This document shows, one piece after another, positions 40,916 to 49,156 of a stretch of 64,000 nt of DNA. The notes beneath the pieces are model-generated. The model searched no databases and was not told where the DNA came from. It saw nothing but the letters and a program-made list of their open reading frames with translations. The translations under genes were made by a program, and so were the position numbers. Origin of the DNA: a bacterium (lineage in GTDB: Bacteria; ARS69); NCBI GenBank assembly GCA_025774805.1, contig JALGZR010000008.1, forward strand, positions 1 to 64,000, read 5' to 3'. Positions within the stretch are counted from its first letter, which is position 1. Each line of letters opens with the position of its first letter.

Positions 40916-41821
40916 ATGGCCGCAAAGATCCTCGACGGCAAGCAGACCGCCCGCGAGGTGAGGCAGGAGCTCGGTGGGCGCGTGGAGCGGCTCGCGGAGT
41001 CCTTCCGCGCTCCCCGGTTGGCGGTGGTACTCGTGGGGGAGGATCCCGCCTCCCGCGTGTACGTCCGGAACAAGGGCCGGGCGGCGAAGCGTATCGGAAT
41101 CGACGCGGAGACGCACGAGCTGCCCGCCACCGTGAGCCAGGAGACGCTCGAGGCCCGGATCGGCGAGCTCGGAGCCGATCCCGGAGTCGACGGGATCCTG
41201 GTACAGCTTCCGCTGCCCGGCGATCTCGACGCGGAGAGGGTCGTTCGCCGCATCCCCCCCGAAAAGGACGTCGACGGCCTGCACCCGGTCAACGTCGGCG
41301 ACCTGGCGCGCGGGACTCCGCGGTTCGCCCCGTGCACCCCGGCGGGAGTGCTCGAGCTCTTGGACCGCCACGACATCCCGATCCGCGGCAGTCACGTCGT
41401 GATCGTCGGCCGGTCGAACCTGGTGGGCCGACCGCTCGCCTCGCTGCTGCTCCTCAAGGGGGACCGGGGGGACGCCACGGTCACCGTGTGCCACTCCCGT
41501 TCCCGCGACCTGGCCGAGATCGTGCGAACGGGCGACGTGGTGGTGGCGGCCGTCGGACGACCGCACACCGTGACCGCCGACATGGTGAAGCCGGGCGCGG
41601 TCGTCGTCGACGTGGGCATCAATCGCATCGACGACCCGACGACCGAGAGCGGGTCGCGTCTCGTCGGAGATGTCGACTTCGAGGCCGTTCGAGAGGTCGC
41701 GTCCTGGATCAGCCCCGTGCCCGGAGGGGTCGGTCCGATGACCATCGCGATGCTGCTGGCGAACACCGTCCGGGCTGCGGAGGCCCACGAGGGCATCGGT
41801 GACCTTGCCGGCTCCCGATGA
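40916..41821 (+). CDS. folD: Bifunctional methylenetetrahydrofolate dehydrogenase/cyclohydrolase
   Basis: ATG 40916 stands ten bases after AGGAG; an in-frame TTG at 40907 is too near the site. The 301 residues hold AAKILDGKQTAREVRQEL, the catalytic YVRNKGRAAKRIGI (Tyr and Lys), PLPGDLDAERVVRRIPPEKDVDGLHPVNVGDLARG, GRSNLVGRPLASLLL (NADP loop) and PVPGGVGPMTIAML. It interconverts methylene- and formyl-tetrahydrofolate. The stop lies inside the xseA gene (23-base overlap); the folD-xseA-xseB-ispA order is widespread. Confidence 0.97.
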   Translation: MAAKILDGKQTAREVRQELGGRVERLAESFRAPRLAVVLVGEDPASRVYVRNKGRAAKRIGIDAETHELPATVSQETLEARIGELGADPGVDGILVQLPLPGDLDAERVVRRIPPEKDVDGLHPVNVGDLARGTPRFAPCTPAGVLELLDRHDIPIRGSHVVIVGRSNLVGRPLASLLLLKGDRGDATVTVCHSRSRDLAEIVRTGDVVVAAVGRPHTVTADMVKPGAVVVDVGINRIDDPTTESGSRLVGDVDFEAVREVASWISPVPGGVGPMTIAMLLANTVRAAEAHEGIGDLAGSR

Positions 41822-43043
41822 GCTGATCTACACGGTCTCGGAGCTGACCCGGCGCGTGAAGCGGCTGCTGGAGTCGCACTGGGCCGCGCTCTGGGTCGAG
41901 GGGGAGCTCTCGAACGTAAAGCTCCACACGTCCGGGCACCTCTACTTCACGCTCAAGGACGAACAGGCCGCCCTGCGCGGGGTGATGTTCCGCGCGAAGG
42001 CATCCCGTCTGCGATTCGAGCCGGAGGACGGGCAGAAGGTCCGCGTGTTCGGAGGCCTCACCGTCTACGAGCGCCAGGGCTCCTACCAGATCCTCGCGAC
42101 CAAGCTCGACCCTTTGGGCGTCGGGGAGCTGGAGATCGCGTTCCGGCAGACCTTCGCGCGCCTGGAAAAGGAGGGTCTCTTCGATCCCGCCGGGAAGCGA
42201 TCGATTCCCCGCTTCCCGCGGGTCGTCGCGATCGTCACCTCCGAGACCGGAGCCGCGATCCGGGATCTCATCAGCGTTCTCGGACGGAGGGCGCCCCACG
42301 TCGACGTCGTCCTGCGGCCGGCGCGGGTTCAGGGAGAGGGGGCGGCGGAGGATATCGCCCGGGGCGTGGCCGAGGTCGACGCCTGGGGCGGGGCCGACGT
42401 CCTGATCGTCGGGCGAGGGGGAGGATCACTCGAGGACCTCTGGGCCTTCAACGAGGAGACGGTGGCGCGGGCCATCCACGCCAGTCGGACTCCGGTGATC
42501 TCGGCGGTCGGCCACGAGGTGGACAGGACGATCTCCGACTTCGCCGCGGATCTGCGGGCGCCGACGCCGAGCGCCGCCGCGGAGCTGGCCGCGCCCGACC
42601 GGACGGCTCTGCTCGAGGATCAGGCCGGCACCGCGCGTCGCCTCGCCGCGGCCGTGACGCGCCTCTTGCGCGACCGACGGGATCGGGCCATGCTTCTCTC
42701 GTCTTCAGCCGCGTTTCGAGAGCCCCTGGAGCTCTACCGTCGCCGTTCACAGGACGTCGACGGCCTGGCGGACAGAACGACCGCCGCGATCGACCGCATG
42801 CTCGAGCGGCGCGGGCTCCGCCTCACCGCCGCGTCGGGCCGGCTCTCGGCACTCTCGCCGCTGGCCGTCCTCGAACGGGGATACGCGCTGGCCCGCCGGG
42901 CCGACGGGAGAATCCTGCGACGCGAGGGGGAGGTCTCCCTCGGCGTGCGGGTAGACGTCCGGCGGGCGAAAGTGGAGATCTCGTGTACGGTGAAGAGCCT
43001 CCGGGAGGAGATCCCGGAGGAGGCGGGGGAGAATGAGCGCTAG
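41799..43043 (+). CDS. xseA: Exodeoxyribonuclease VII large subunit
   Basis: GTG 41799 gives 414 residues. An OB-fold starts it (YTVSELTRRVKRLLESHWAALWVEGELSNVKLHTSGHLYFTLKDEQAALRGVMFR). The nuclease core follows with VAIVTSETGAAIRDLISVLGRRAP, ADVLIVGRGGGSLEDLWAFNEETVARAI and PVISAVGHEVDRTISDFAADLRAPTPSAAAEL. The remainder is a long coiled coil and a C-terminal ERGYALARRADG strand. It degrades single-stranded DNA with several small subunits. It overlaps xseB by 11 bases. Confidence 0.97.
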   Translation: MTLPAPDELIYTVSELTRRVKRLLESHWAALWVEGELSNVKLHTSGHLYFTLKDEQAALRGVMFRAKASRLRFEPEDGQKVRVFGGLTVYERQGSYQILATKLDPLGVGELEIAFRQTFARLEKEGLFDPAGKRSIPRFPRVVAIVTSETGAAIRDLISVLGRRAPHVDVVLRPARVQGEGAAEDIARGVAEVDAWGGADVLIVGRGGGSLEDLWAFNEETVARAIHASRTPVISAVGHEVDRTISDFAADLRAPTPSAAAELAAPDRTALLEDQAGTARRLAAAVTRLLRDRRDRAMLLSSSAAFREPLELYRRRSQDVDGLADRTTAAIDRMLERRGLRLTAASGRLSALSPLAVLERGYALARRADGRILRREGEVSLGVRVDVRRAKVEISCTVKSLREEIPEEAGENER

Positions 43044-43302
43044 AGGGAAGAGGGGCGATGAGAAGGCGCCCGAACCCACGTTCGAGGAGGCCCTGAGCCG
43101 TCTGGAGGAGATCGTGGGGGATCTCGAGGGGGGGGAGGTCGAGCTCGATCGAGGACTCGAGCTCTTCGAAGAGGGGGTGAAGCTGAGCCGCCGGTGCCAC
43201 GAGATGCTATCGGCGGCGGAGCAGAGGATCCAGCGCCTCGTCCGCGAGGAGGAGGGGGGGCTCACGCTCGAGCTGTTTCCCCGGGAGAGCGATTCGGCGT
43301 GA
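43033..43302 (+). CDS. xseB: Exodeoxyribonuclease VII small subunit
   Basis: The 89 residues contain the whole XseB pattern: TFEEALSRLEEIVGDLEGGEVELDRGLELFEEGVKLSRRCHEMLSAAEQRIQ, a helical hairpin with alternating charges. It stabilises XseA and is needed for activity. The overlap with xseA (11 bases) and with ispA (GTGA) indicates coupled translation. Confidence 0.95.
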   Translation: MSARGKRGDEKAPEPTFEEALSRLEEIVGDLEGGEVELDRGLELFEEGVKLSRRCHEMLSAAEQRIQRLVREEEGGLTLELFPRESDSA

Positions 43303-44195
43303 CGACACGATCGGATCCGGCAGCAGGCGTCCTGGAGCGATACGGAGACCTGATGGCTCCGGCGCTGGATCGCGCTCTGCGGGAGGGCACAGGAACGCCG
43401 CGAACCCTGCACGAGGCGATGCGCTACAGTCTTACCGGGGAGGGGAAGCGAGTGCGCCCGGCGCTCTGCCTCGCGAGCTGCGAGGCGGTCGGGGGGCGGG
43501 TGGAGGACGCGCTGGCCCCCGCGGTCGGACTCGAGCTCGTACACACGTACTCGCTGATCCACGACGACCTCCCCTGCATGGACGACGACGACCTGAGGCG
43601 CGGCAAGCCGACGAATCACCGGGTCTACGGAGAGGCCATGGCGGTCCTCGCGGGGGACGCGCTGCTGACCCGGGCCTTCGAGGTGGTGGCGGAGGCGGAC
43701 CTTCCCGTGGAGGCCCGTCTCGACTGCGTGCGGATCCTGGCGGAGGCGGCCGGCCCCGCCGGGATGGTCGGCGGCCAGGCCCTGGACCTGGAGACGGAGG
43801 GATCGGAAGATGTCGATCTCCCGACTCTCCAGTACATTCACACGCACAAGACCGGGGCGCTCATCGGGGCGGCCTGCCGGCTGGGCGGTCGGGCCGGTGA
43901 CGGGCGGGCCGAGGAGATCGCGGAGCTGGGCCGGTACGGGGAGAAGATCGGTTTGGCCTTCCAGATCGTGGACGACATCCTCGACGAGACGGCCGGCCCG
44001 GACCAGCTCGGAAAGGAGTCCCACAAGGACCGGGCCCGGGGCAAGGCGACCTATCCCCGTCTGTTGGGGCTGCGCGAATCGCGGGCCCGCGTCGAAGAGC
44101 TCGGAAAGGCGGCCGTCGAGACGGCCGGGCGGTTCGGGGATCGGGGCATGAGCCTCGAGGTTCTCGCCCGGTTCATCATCCAAAGGTCGCGCTGA
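43299..44195 (+). CDS. ispA: Farnesyl/geranylgeranyl diphosphate synthase
   Basis: GTG 43299 overlaps the xseB stop; 298 residues. Aspartate-rich motif one is LIHDDLPCMDDDDLRRGKPTNH, the FARM region is preceded by ELVHTYS, and motif two is FQIVDDILDETAG. Also visible are YSLTGEGKRVRPALCLASCEA and TGALIGAACRLGG. It condenses isopentenyl diphosphate with allylic diphosphates, giving C15 or C20 products for undecaprenol and quinones. It is four genes upstream of nothing else in the pathway except dxs, two genes on. Confidence 0.94.
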   Translation: MTTRSDPAAGVLERYGDLMAPALDRALREGTGTPRTLHEAMRYSLTGEGKRVRPALCLASCEAVGGRVEDALAPAVGLELVHTYSLIHDDLPCMDDDDLRRGKPTNHRVYGEAMAVLAGDALLTRAFEVVAEADLPVEARLDCVRILAEAAGPAGMVGGQALDLETEGSEDVDLPTLQYIHTHKTGALIGAACRLGGRAGDGRAEEIAELGRYGEKIGLAFQIVDDILDETAGPDQLGKESHKDRARGKATYPRLLGLRESRARVEELGKAAVETAGRFGDRGMSLEVLARFIIQRSR

Positions 44196-44202
44196 GGATC
44201 GC

Positions 44203-44652
44203 ATGCCTTCGTTTCCGCTGAGTCTCCCGTTGGCCCTCGCGCTGGGGAGCTCGATCGCCGCCCAGTTGACCAAGTTCCTGGTGACCCTCGGACGGGATGG
44301 AACGGTCAACTTCAAGCGGTTGGTCGAACTCGGCGGAATGCCGAGCGCTCACTCGGCGTCGGTGGCGGCGCTCTCCACCGGCGTCGGGCTGGAACAGGGG
44401 TTCCAGTCGCCGCTCTTCGGCGTCACGGTGTTCTACAGCCTGATGACGATGTACGACGCCGCCGGAATCCGGCGTTCCGCCGGAAGGCAGGCCGAGGTGC
44501 TGAACCGGATCGTGGATGATCTGCAGGTTTCGGGGAAGGTCCGGGAGGAACGCCTCCTCGAGCTCCTCGGTCACACTCCCTTCGAGGTGCTCGCGGGGGC
44601 GGCCCTGGGCATCGCGTTCGCTCTGGCGGGCACGCAACTTCTCGAACTCTAG
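44203..44652 (+). CDS. DUF212/YuiD-family small membrane protein (acid phosphatase-related)
   Basis: The 149-residue protein has three or four hydrophobic segments and the family motifs GGMPSAHSASVAALSTGVGLEQGF, TMYDAAGIRRSAGRQAEVLNRI and LGHTPFEVLAGAALGI. It is related to PAP2-type phosphatases and vanadium haloperoxidases, retaining PSAHS and GHTPxEV. Function is not established. Its place between ispA and dxs suggests a link with isoprenoid diphosphates or undecaprenol recycling, which is inference. The gene starts seven bases after the ispA stop. Confidence 0.9.
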   Translation: MPSFPLSLPLALALGSSIAAQLTKFLVTLGRDGTVNFKRLVELGGMPSAHSASVAALSTGVGLEQGFQSPLFGVTVFYSLMTMYDAAGIRRSAGRQAEVLNRIVDDLQVSGKVREERLLELLGHTPFEVLAGAALGIAFALAGTQLLEL

Positions 44653-44687
44653 CCCGGACTCGTCATGAAGGATCTACTACGATCGCA

Positions 44688-44794
44688 GAGACGCTCCACC
44701 GGACGGGCGTCCTCGCAGTCCGTATTCTGCGACGTATCATCGAGATACGCCTCGGGTCCGGGCCCCTGCGGGCGCCCGACCGGTGGGCGTCTCC
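44688..44794 (+). ncRNA. Structured leader upstream of dxs, candidate regulatory RNA
   Basis: GAGACGC-T-CCACCGG (44688-44702) pairs with CCGGTGGGCGTCTC (44780-44793): 14 pairs with one bulged T. After an A/A mismatch the stem goes on with CGGGCG (44704-44709)/CGCCCG (44773-44778). The junction holds TCGCAG/CTGCGA (44713-44732, eight-base loop), CGTATC/GATACG (44733-44749, five-base loop) and a short GGG/CCC stem near 44754-44766. A GTCCGG-GCTAG-CCGGAC hairpin (44822-44838) then abuts the GGAGAC binding site of dxs. GGGTCCGGGC occurs both in the junction and in that hairpin, so alternative pairing is possible. It lacks TPP riboswitch motifs. Confidence 0.55.
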
Positions 44795-44848
44795 ACGATC
44801 TCGCAACGATCTTCGTGACGGGTCCGGGCTAGCCGGACGGAGACCTCC

Positions 44849-46759
44849 ATGGAACGAGTGCTCGATCGCATCGAAAGCCCTGCCGACCTGAAGACGCTCG
44901 AACCGTCCGAGCTGAACGCGCTCTGCGCCGAGATTCGCGAGCAGATCATCGAGACGGTCACCCAAACCGGAGGACACCTCGGCGCCAGCCTCGGCACGGT
45001 CGAGCTGACCGTGGCCGTTCACCGCGTCTTCGACAGTCCCCGCGATCGAATCGTCTGGGACGTCGGACACCAGGCCTACGGCCACAAGCTGTTGACCGGT
45101 CGCCGCGACCGGTTCTCCACGATTCGACAGTTCGGGGGACTGTGCGGTTTTCCGGTCCGGACCGAGAGCGAGCACGATGCCTTCGGAGCGGGACACGCGG
45201 GGACGTCGATCTCCGCCGGGCTCGGGATGGCGACCGCCTTGGAGGCGCGCGGCGAGAAGGCACGGGTCGTCTGCATCATCGGAGACGGAGGGCTGACGTG
45301 CGGCATGGCCCTCGAGGCCCTGAATCAGGCTGGCCATCTCCGAAAGAACCTGGTGGTCATCCTCAACGACAACGAGTGGTCCATCTCGAAGAACGTCGGT
45401 GCGCTGTCCACCTACCTGACCCGTCTGACCTCCGCCCCGCTCTACCGCCGTCTCGAGCAGGACGTCTACGAGCTGCTCGGGAAGATCCCGAAGGCGGGAG
45501 GAAAGGCCCAGGAGATCGGTCACCGGATCAAGGAGAGCCTCAAGAACCTCGTCGTCCCCGGGGTGATGTTCGAGGAGCTCGGGTTCAAGTACTACGGACC
45601 GATCGACGGGCACAACGTCGGCGAGGTCATCTCCACGCTCGAGCACCTCAAGGCCCTGCGCGGCCCCATTCTCCTGCACGCCGTCACGGAGAAGGGACGC
45701 GGCTATCCCTTCGCCCCGCAGTCGAAGACTCGATCGCACGCGTTGTCACCGCCGGTCCCCTCGGCGGATCGGTCGCGGAAGGACCCGCCTCCCGCCTATA
45801 CCCGCGTGTTCGGAGAGGCGCTCGTCGAGCTCGCGGAGCGGGACCCGTCCATCGTGGCGATCACTGCGGCCATGCCCGACGGGACCGGAACCGTGCAGTT
45901 CGCCGAGCGGTTTCCCGAGCGGTTCTTCGACGTCGGCATCGCGGAGCAGCACGCGGTGACGTTCGCGGCCGGTCTCGCCTGCGAGGGGATCAAGCCGGTG
46001 TGCGCGATCTACTCGACGTTTCTCCAGCGCGCCTTCGATCAGGTGATCCACGACGTGGCGCTCCAGAAGCTGCCGGTGACGTTCGTGCTCGATCGGGGAG
46101 GGGTGGTCGGAGACGACGGTCCGACCCACCACGGCGTGTTCGACCTCGCCTATCTCCGGTTGATCCCCGGCCTCGTGGTGATGGCCCCGAAGGACGAAAA
46201 CGAGCTCAGGAACATGCTCTTCACGCAGCTCCAGTATCGGGACGGGCCCACCGCGTTGCGGTATCCGCGGGGGTCGGGCCCCGGCGTCGAGCAGGAGAAG
46301 GAGTTCCGACTCCTTCCGATCGGAAAGGCGGAGTGCCTCCGGGACGGGAGCGACGTGGCCTTGGTCGCCCTCGGCTCCCTGGTCCACACGGCGGCGTCCG
46401 CCGCGAACCGCCTCGCGGAGGAGGGAATCTCCGCCGCGGTGATCAACGCGAGGTTCGTGAAGCCGCTGGACGAGGAGATGATTCTCGAGCTGGCGGCTCA
46501 GGTCGGTCGCATCGTGACCCTCGAGGAGGGAAATCGACCCGGAGGCTTCGGCAGCGCCGTCGCGGAGCTGCTCCAGGATCACGAAGCGGGGGAGACCCGG
46601 TTGGCGTCCCTCGCCCTTCCCGATGCGTTCATCGAGCACGGCCGACCGGAGGTTCTGAGACGGAACGCCGGTCTCGACGTCGAGTCCGTCGTCGCGCGCG
46701 TGCTCGAGCTTTTCCGGACGCCGAGCCGGGTGGAGGAGCCCGCGGGGCGCAGAGTCTGA
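44849..46759 (+). CDS. dxs: 1-deoxy-D-xylulose-5-phosphate synthase
   Basis: The 636-residue enzyme has the thiamine-diphosphate motif GDGGLTCGMALEALNQAGHLRKNLVVILNDN and the early block TGGHLGASLGTVELTVAVHRVFDSPRDRIVWDVGHQAYGHKLLTGRRDRF. Transketolase-like parts follow: DVGIAEQHAVTFAAGLACEGIKPVCAIYSTFLQRAFDQVIHDVALQKLPV, DRGGVVGDDGPTHHGVFDLAYLR and ALRYPRG. It condenses pyruvate and glyceraldehyde-3-P at the entry of the MEP pathway. The start follows GGAGAC; 196 bases of structured leader precede it, so it may be controlled separately from ispA. Confidence 0.97.
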   Translation: MERVLDRIESPADLKTLEPSELNALCAEIREQIIETVTQTGGHLGASLGTVELTVAVHRVFDSPRDRIVWDVGHQAYGHKLLTGRRDRFSTIRQFGGLCGFPVRTESEHDAFGAGHAGTSISAGLGMATALEARGEKARVVCIIGDGGLTCGMALEALNQAGHLRKNLVVILNDNEWSISKNVGALSTYLTRLTSAPLYRRLEQDVYELLGKIPKAGGKAQEIGHRIKESLKNLVVPGVMFEELGFKYYGPIDGHNVGEVISTLEHLKALRGPILLHAVTEKGRGYPFAPQSKTRSHALSPPVPSADRSRKDPPPAYTRVFGEALVELAERDPSIVAITAAMPDGTGTVQFAERFPERFFDVGIAEQHAVTFAAGLACEGIKPVCAIYSTFLQRAFDQVIHDVALQKLPVTFVLDRGGVVGDDGPTHHGVFDLAYLRLIPGLVVMAPKDENELRNMLFTQLQYRDGPTALRYPRGSGPGVEQEKEFRLLPIGKAECLRDGSDVALVALGSLVHTAASAANRLAEEGISAAVINARFVKPLDEEMILELAAQVGRIVTLEEGNRPGGFGSAVAELLQDHEAGETRLASLALPDAFIEHGRPEVLRRNAGLDVESVVARVLELFRTPSRVEEPAGRRV

Positions 46760-46803
46760 TCTCGAAGCCTGATTCCGTCGTCTCCCCGGGAAAGGAAGTC
46801 TGC

Positions 46804-48507
46804 GTGCTCACGGAGCTTTCCATCCGGGACATCGCGCTGATTCCCTCCGTCGTCATGCGGTTCGGTCCCGGTCTCAACGTTCTCTCGGGAGAGACGGGGG
46901 CGGGCAAGTCCCTCATCGTCGGCGGCCTCCGTCTCCTCTGCGGGGAGAGACCTCCCGAGGACTTCGTGCGCTCCGGCGCGGAGCGGGGCGTCGTCGAGGG
47001 TGTGTTCCGGCTCGATCCGGGAGGATGGATCGCCGGCGAGCTGGCGGAGATCGGCATCGAGATCCGAAAGGGTCGGCTCGTCCTCCGGAGGGAGATCCCC
47101 CTTCGGGGCAAGGGACGCGTCCGAGCCAACGGAGAGGCGATCACGCTCTCGACCCTGGCTCGGGCCTCGGAGATCCTCATCGACCTCCACGGGCAGCACG
47201 ATCACCAGGCTCTCCTGAGGCGCGAGCGCCAGCGGGAGGCGCTCGACGACTACGCGGGCGTGGCCGCGGCCCGGCTCGGGTTCGCCCAGCAGCTCGCCGA
47301 GTGGAAAGAAGCTGCCGCCCGCCTCCGGGAGGAGATCGCGGTGACCCGGGAGGAGAGCGGTCGCCAGGAGCTCCGCCGGTTCCAGCTCCGGGAGCTGGAG
47401 GCGGCGGCGGCGACGCCGGGCGAACTGGAGGCGCTGGAGATCGAGCGGGGCCGGCTGGAGCAGGCGGAGCTGCTGCGGACCACTGCGGCGCGCCTGGAGA
47501 ACCGTCTCCTCGAGGGCGAGGGCTCGATTCACGACGAGCTGTCGGAGCTGGCCGCCGGAGTCGATCCGGCCCGCACCCACGATCCCGCCTGGGATGGGGT
47601 GGCGGAGTCGCTGAGATCCCTCGCCATCGGAGCGGCCGAGCTCGCGCGGGACGCGCGAGCCCTGGGAGAGCGGGCGATCGACGACCCCGCGCGCCTCGAA
47701 GTCGTTCGGGAGCGGCTGCGTCTTCTCCGGGATCTTCTGAAGAAGTACGGTCCCGAGGAGTCCGATCTCTTTCTGTTTCGGGAGCGGCTGCGGAGCGAAG
47801 AGGCCGATCCGGAGGCACGCGACCGGAGGGTCTCGGCTTTGCGAGAGCGGGTCGGAATGATCTCTGATAGACTCACGACGAGCGGAGCGAGGCTCACGCG
47901 AAAGCGCTCGGCATCCGCGCGCCGCCTCCGACGGGCGATCGAGTCGGCCCTCGCGGAGCTCGGTATGGAGGGAACTCGATTCGAGCCACGGGTCGATCCC
48001 CGCACGACCGGAGTGGACGTCGGCGATGGAAGCGCGTCCCGTAAGGCCGGACCGTCGGGCTTCGATGCGGTCGAGTTCCTGCTCGCTCCGAACCGGGGCG
48101 AGGAAGCGAGGCCGCTTCGGCGGATCGCGTCGGGCGGAGAGATCTCCCGCATCATGCTCGCCCTCAAGTCGGTTTTGGGAGAGTCGCGCGGTACCGCCAC
48201 GATGGCCTTCGACGAGATCGATCTCGGCGTCGGCGGTCGCGTCGCCGGTCGGGTGGCCGAGACGCTCGCCTCGATCGCGGCGCGGCGACAGGTGCTCTGC
48301 GTCACGCACCTGGCGGTCATCGCGTCCCGCGCGTCCGTGCACCTGAGGGTGAGCAAAGACGAGGTCGGAGGGAGGACGATCACCCGCGTCGAGCCGGTCG
48401 AGGGTGAAGAGCGGGTGCGGGAGATCGCGCGGATGCTGGGCGGGGAGGAGACGGGGGGCGTGGTCGTGGAACATGCGCGGGAACTGCTGGCGGGGGAGAA
48501 GCCGTGA
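46804..48507 (+). CDS. recN: DNA repair protein RecN
   Basis: GTG 46804 behind AAAGGAAG gives 567 residues. SMC-like ends are present: N-terminal P-loop LSGETGAGKSLIVGGLRLLCG (about 28-48) and C-terminal signature FLLAPNRGEEARPLRRIASGGEISRIMLALKSVL with FDEIDLGVGGRVAGRVAE and VLCVTHLAVIASRA. The middle (about 165-390) is coiled coil. RecN is recruited to double-strand breaks. Its GTGA overlap couples it to the next gene. Confidence 0.96.
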   Translation: MLTELSIRDIALIPSVVMRFGPGLNVLSGETGAGKSLIVGGLRLLCGERPPEDFVRSGAERGVVEGVFRLDPGGWIAGELAEIGIEIRKGRLVLRREIPLRGKGRVRANGEAITLSTLARASEILIDLHGQHDHQALLRRERQREALDDYAGVAAARLGFAQQLAEWKEAAARLREEIAVTREESGRQELRRFQLRELEAAAATPGELEALEIERGRLEQAELLRTTAARLENRLLEGEGSIHDELSELAAGVDPARTHDPAWDGVAESLRSLAIGAAELARDARALGERAIDDPARLEVVRERLRLLRDLLKKYGPEESDLFLFRERLRSEEADPEARDRRVSALRERVGMISDRLTTSGARLTRKRSASARRLRRAIESALAELGMEGTRFEPRVDPRTTGVDVGDGSASRKAGPSGFDAVEFLLAPNRGEEARPLRRIASGGEISRIMLALKSVLGESRGTATMAFDEIDLGVGGRVAGRVAETLASIAARRQVLCVTHLAVIASRASVHLRVSKDEVGGRTITRVEPVEGEERVREIARMLGGEETGGVVVEHARELLAGEKP

Positions 48508-49031
48508 ACGGGCCGAACCTCCTCTCCCTGATCCGGCTCCTGCTCGGGCCGGCCGTGGCCGCGGCAATCCTCGCCGGCTCCGACACGTATGCGATCGTCC
48601 TCTTGGGCGTGGCTCTCGCCACCGACTTCCTCGACGGGTGGTGGGCCCGTCACGCCGGCCTCTCCACGGAGCTGGGCCGGGTGCTCGATCCGCTCGCCGA
48701 CAAGGTCCTCGTGGCTGCGACACTCGTGGCGCTCCTCCTGGAGTCCCGCGTACCGCGCGAGCTCGCGTTTCTCGTCCTGCTCCGGGACGCCACGCTCCTC
48801 ACGTTGGCCTGGCTCCGGATCCGCGGCGGGGGCGCGGTGCCGGCGGCCGAGCTTCCGGGCAAGGTCGGGTTCAGCGTGCTCGGGGGCTACGTGTTCGGAA
48901 TCGTGGTGGGGATTCCGTGGCCGTCCTGGGTGCCCGCCTTCGTCGGAGCGCTCTACCTGATTACCGGCGCGACGTACGCGAAGCGCGTTCCCGGACTCCA
49001 ACCGACCCGGGTGCTCGAGGAAGAGCGGTGA
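48504..49031 (+). CDS. pgsA: CDP-alcohol phosphatidyltransferase (PgsA-like)
   Basis: The 175-residue membrane protein has the full CDP-alcohol transferase motif D41-x2-D44-G-x2-A-R-x8-G-x3-D62-x3-D66 and about four to five helices. The N-terminal NLLSLIRLLLGP is the usual start of phosphatidylglycerophosphate synthase. It transfers a phosphatidyl group from CDP-diacylglycerol to glycerol-3-P or another alcohol; the acceptor cannot be told from sequence. The GTG start overlaps the recN stop. Confidence 0.85.
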   Translation: MNGPNLLSLIRLLLGPAVAAAILAGSDTYAIVLLGVALATDFLDGWWARHAGLSTELGRVLDPLADKVLVAATLVALLLESRVPRELAFLVLLRDATLLTLAWLRIRGGGAVPAAELPGKVGFSVLGGYVFGIVVGIPWPSWVPAFVGALYLITGATYAKRVPGLQPTRVLEEER

Positions 49032-49156
49032 TCCGATCCCTGCCGGAAAGTCCCCGGTGATCCTCGAAACCACCGAAGGGCGGAACATCCTCGAGAACTT
49101 CCTCGCCGTCTGAACCGGGCGTGCCGGGATTCCGACCGCACCTCCGGAGGGAGACA

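Noticed and set aside
44641-44670. TAGCCCG at the end of the DUF212 gene as another stop-codon repeat
   Set aside because: Only the first seven bases match; the GCATTTCTC core is missing.
44653-44848. TPP riboswitch in the dxs leader
   Set aside because: Neither CTGAGA nor the ACC-CTGA-GATAATGC-type motifs of TPP aptamers are present.
49057-49113. An 18-codon frame (starting GTG) between pgsA and the sulfatase-like gene, ILETTEGRNILENFLAV
   Set aside because: Too short to judge, no clear binding site; may be a remnant of a longer gene but nothing confirms it.
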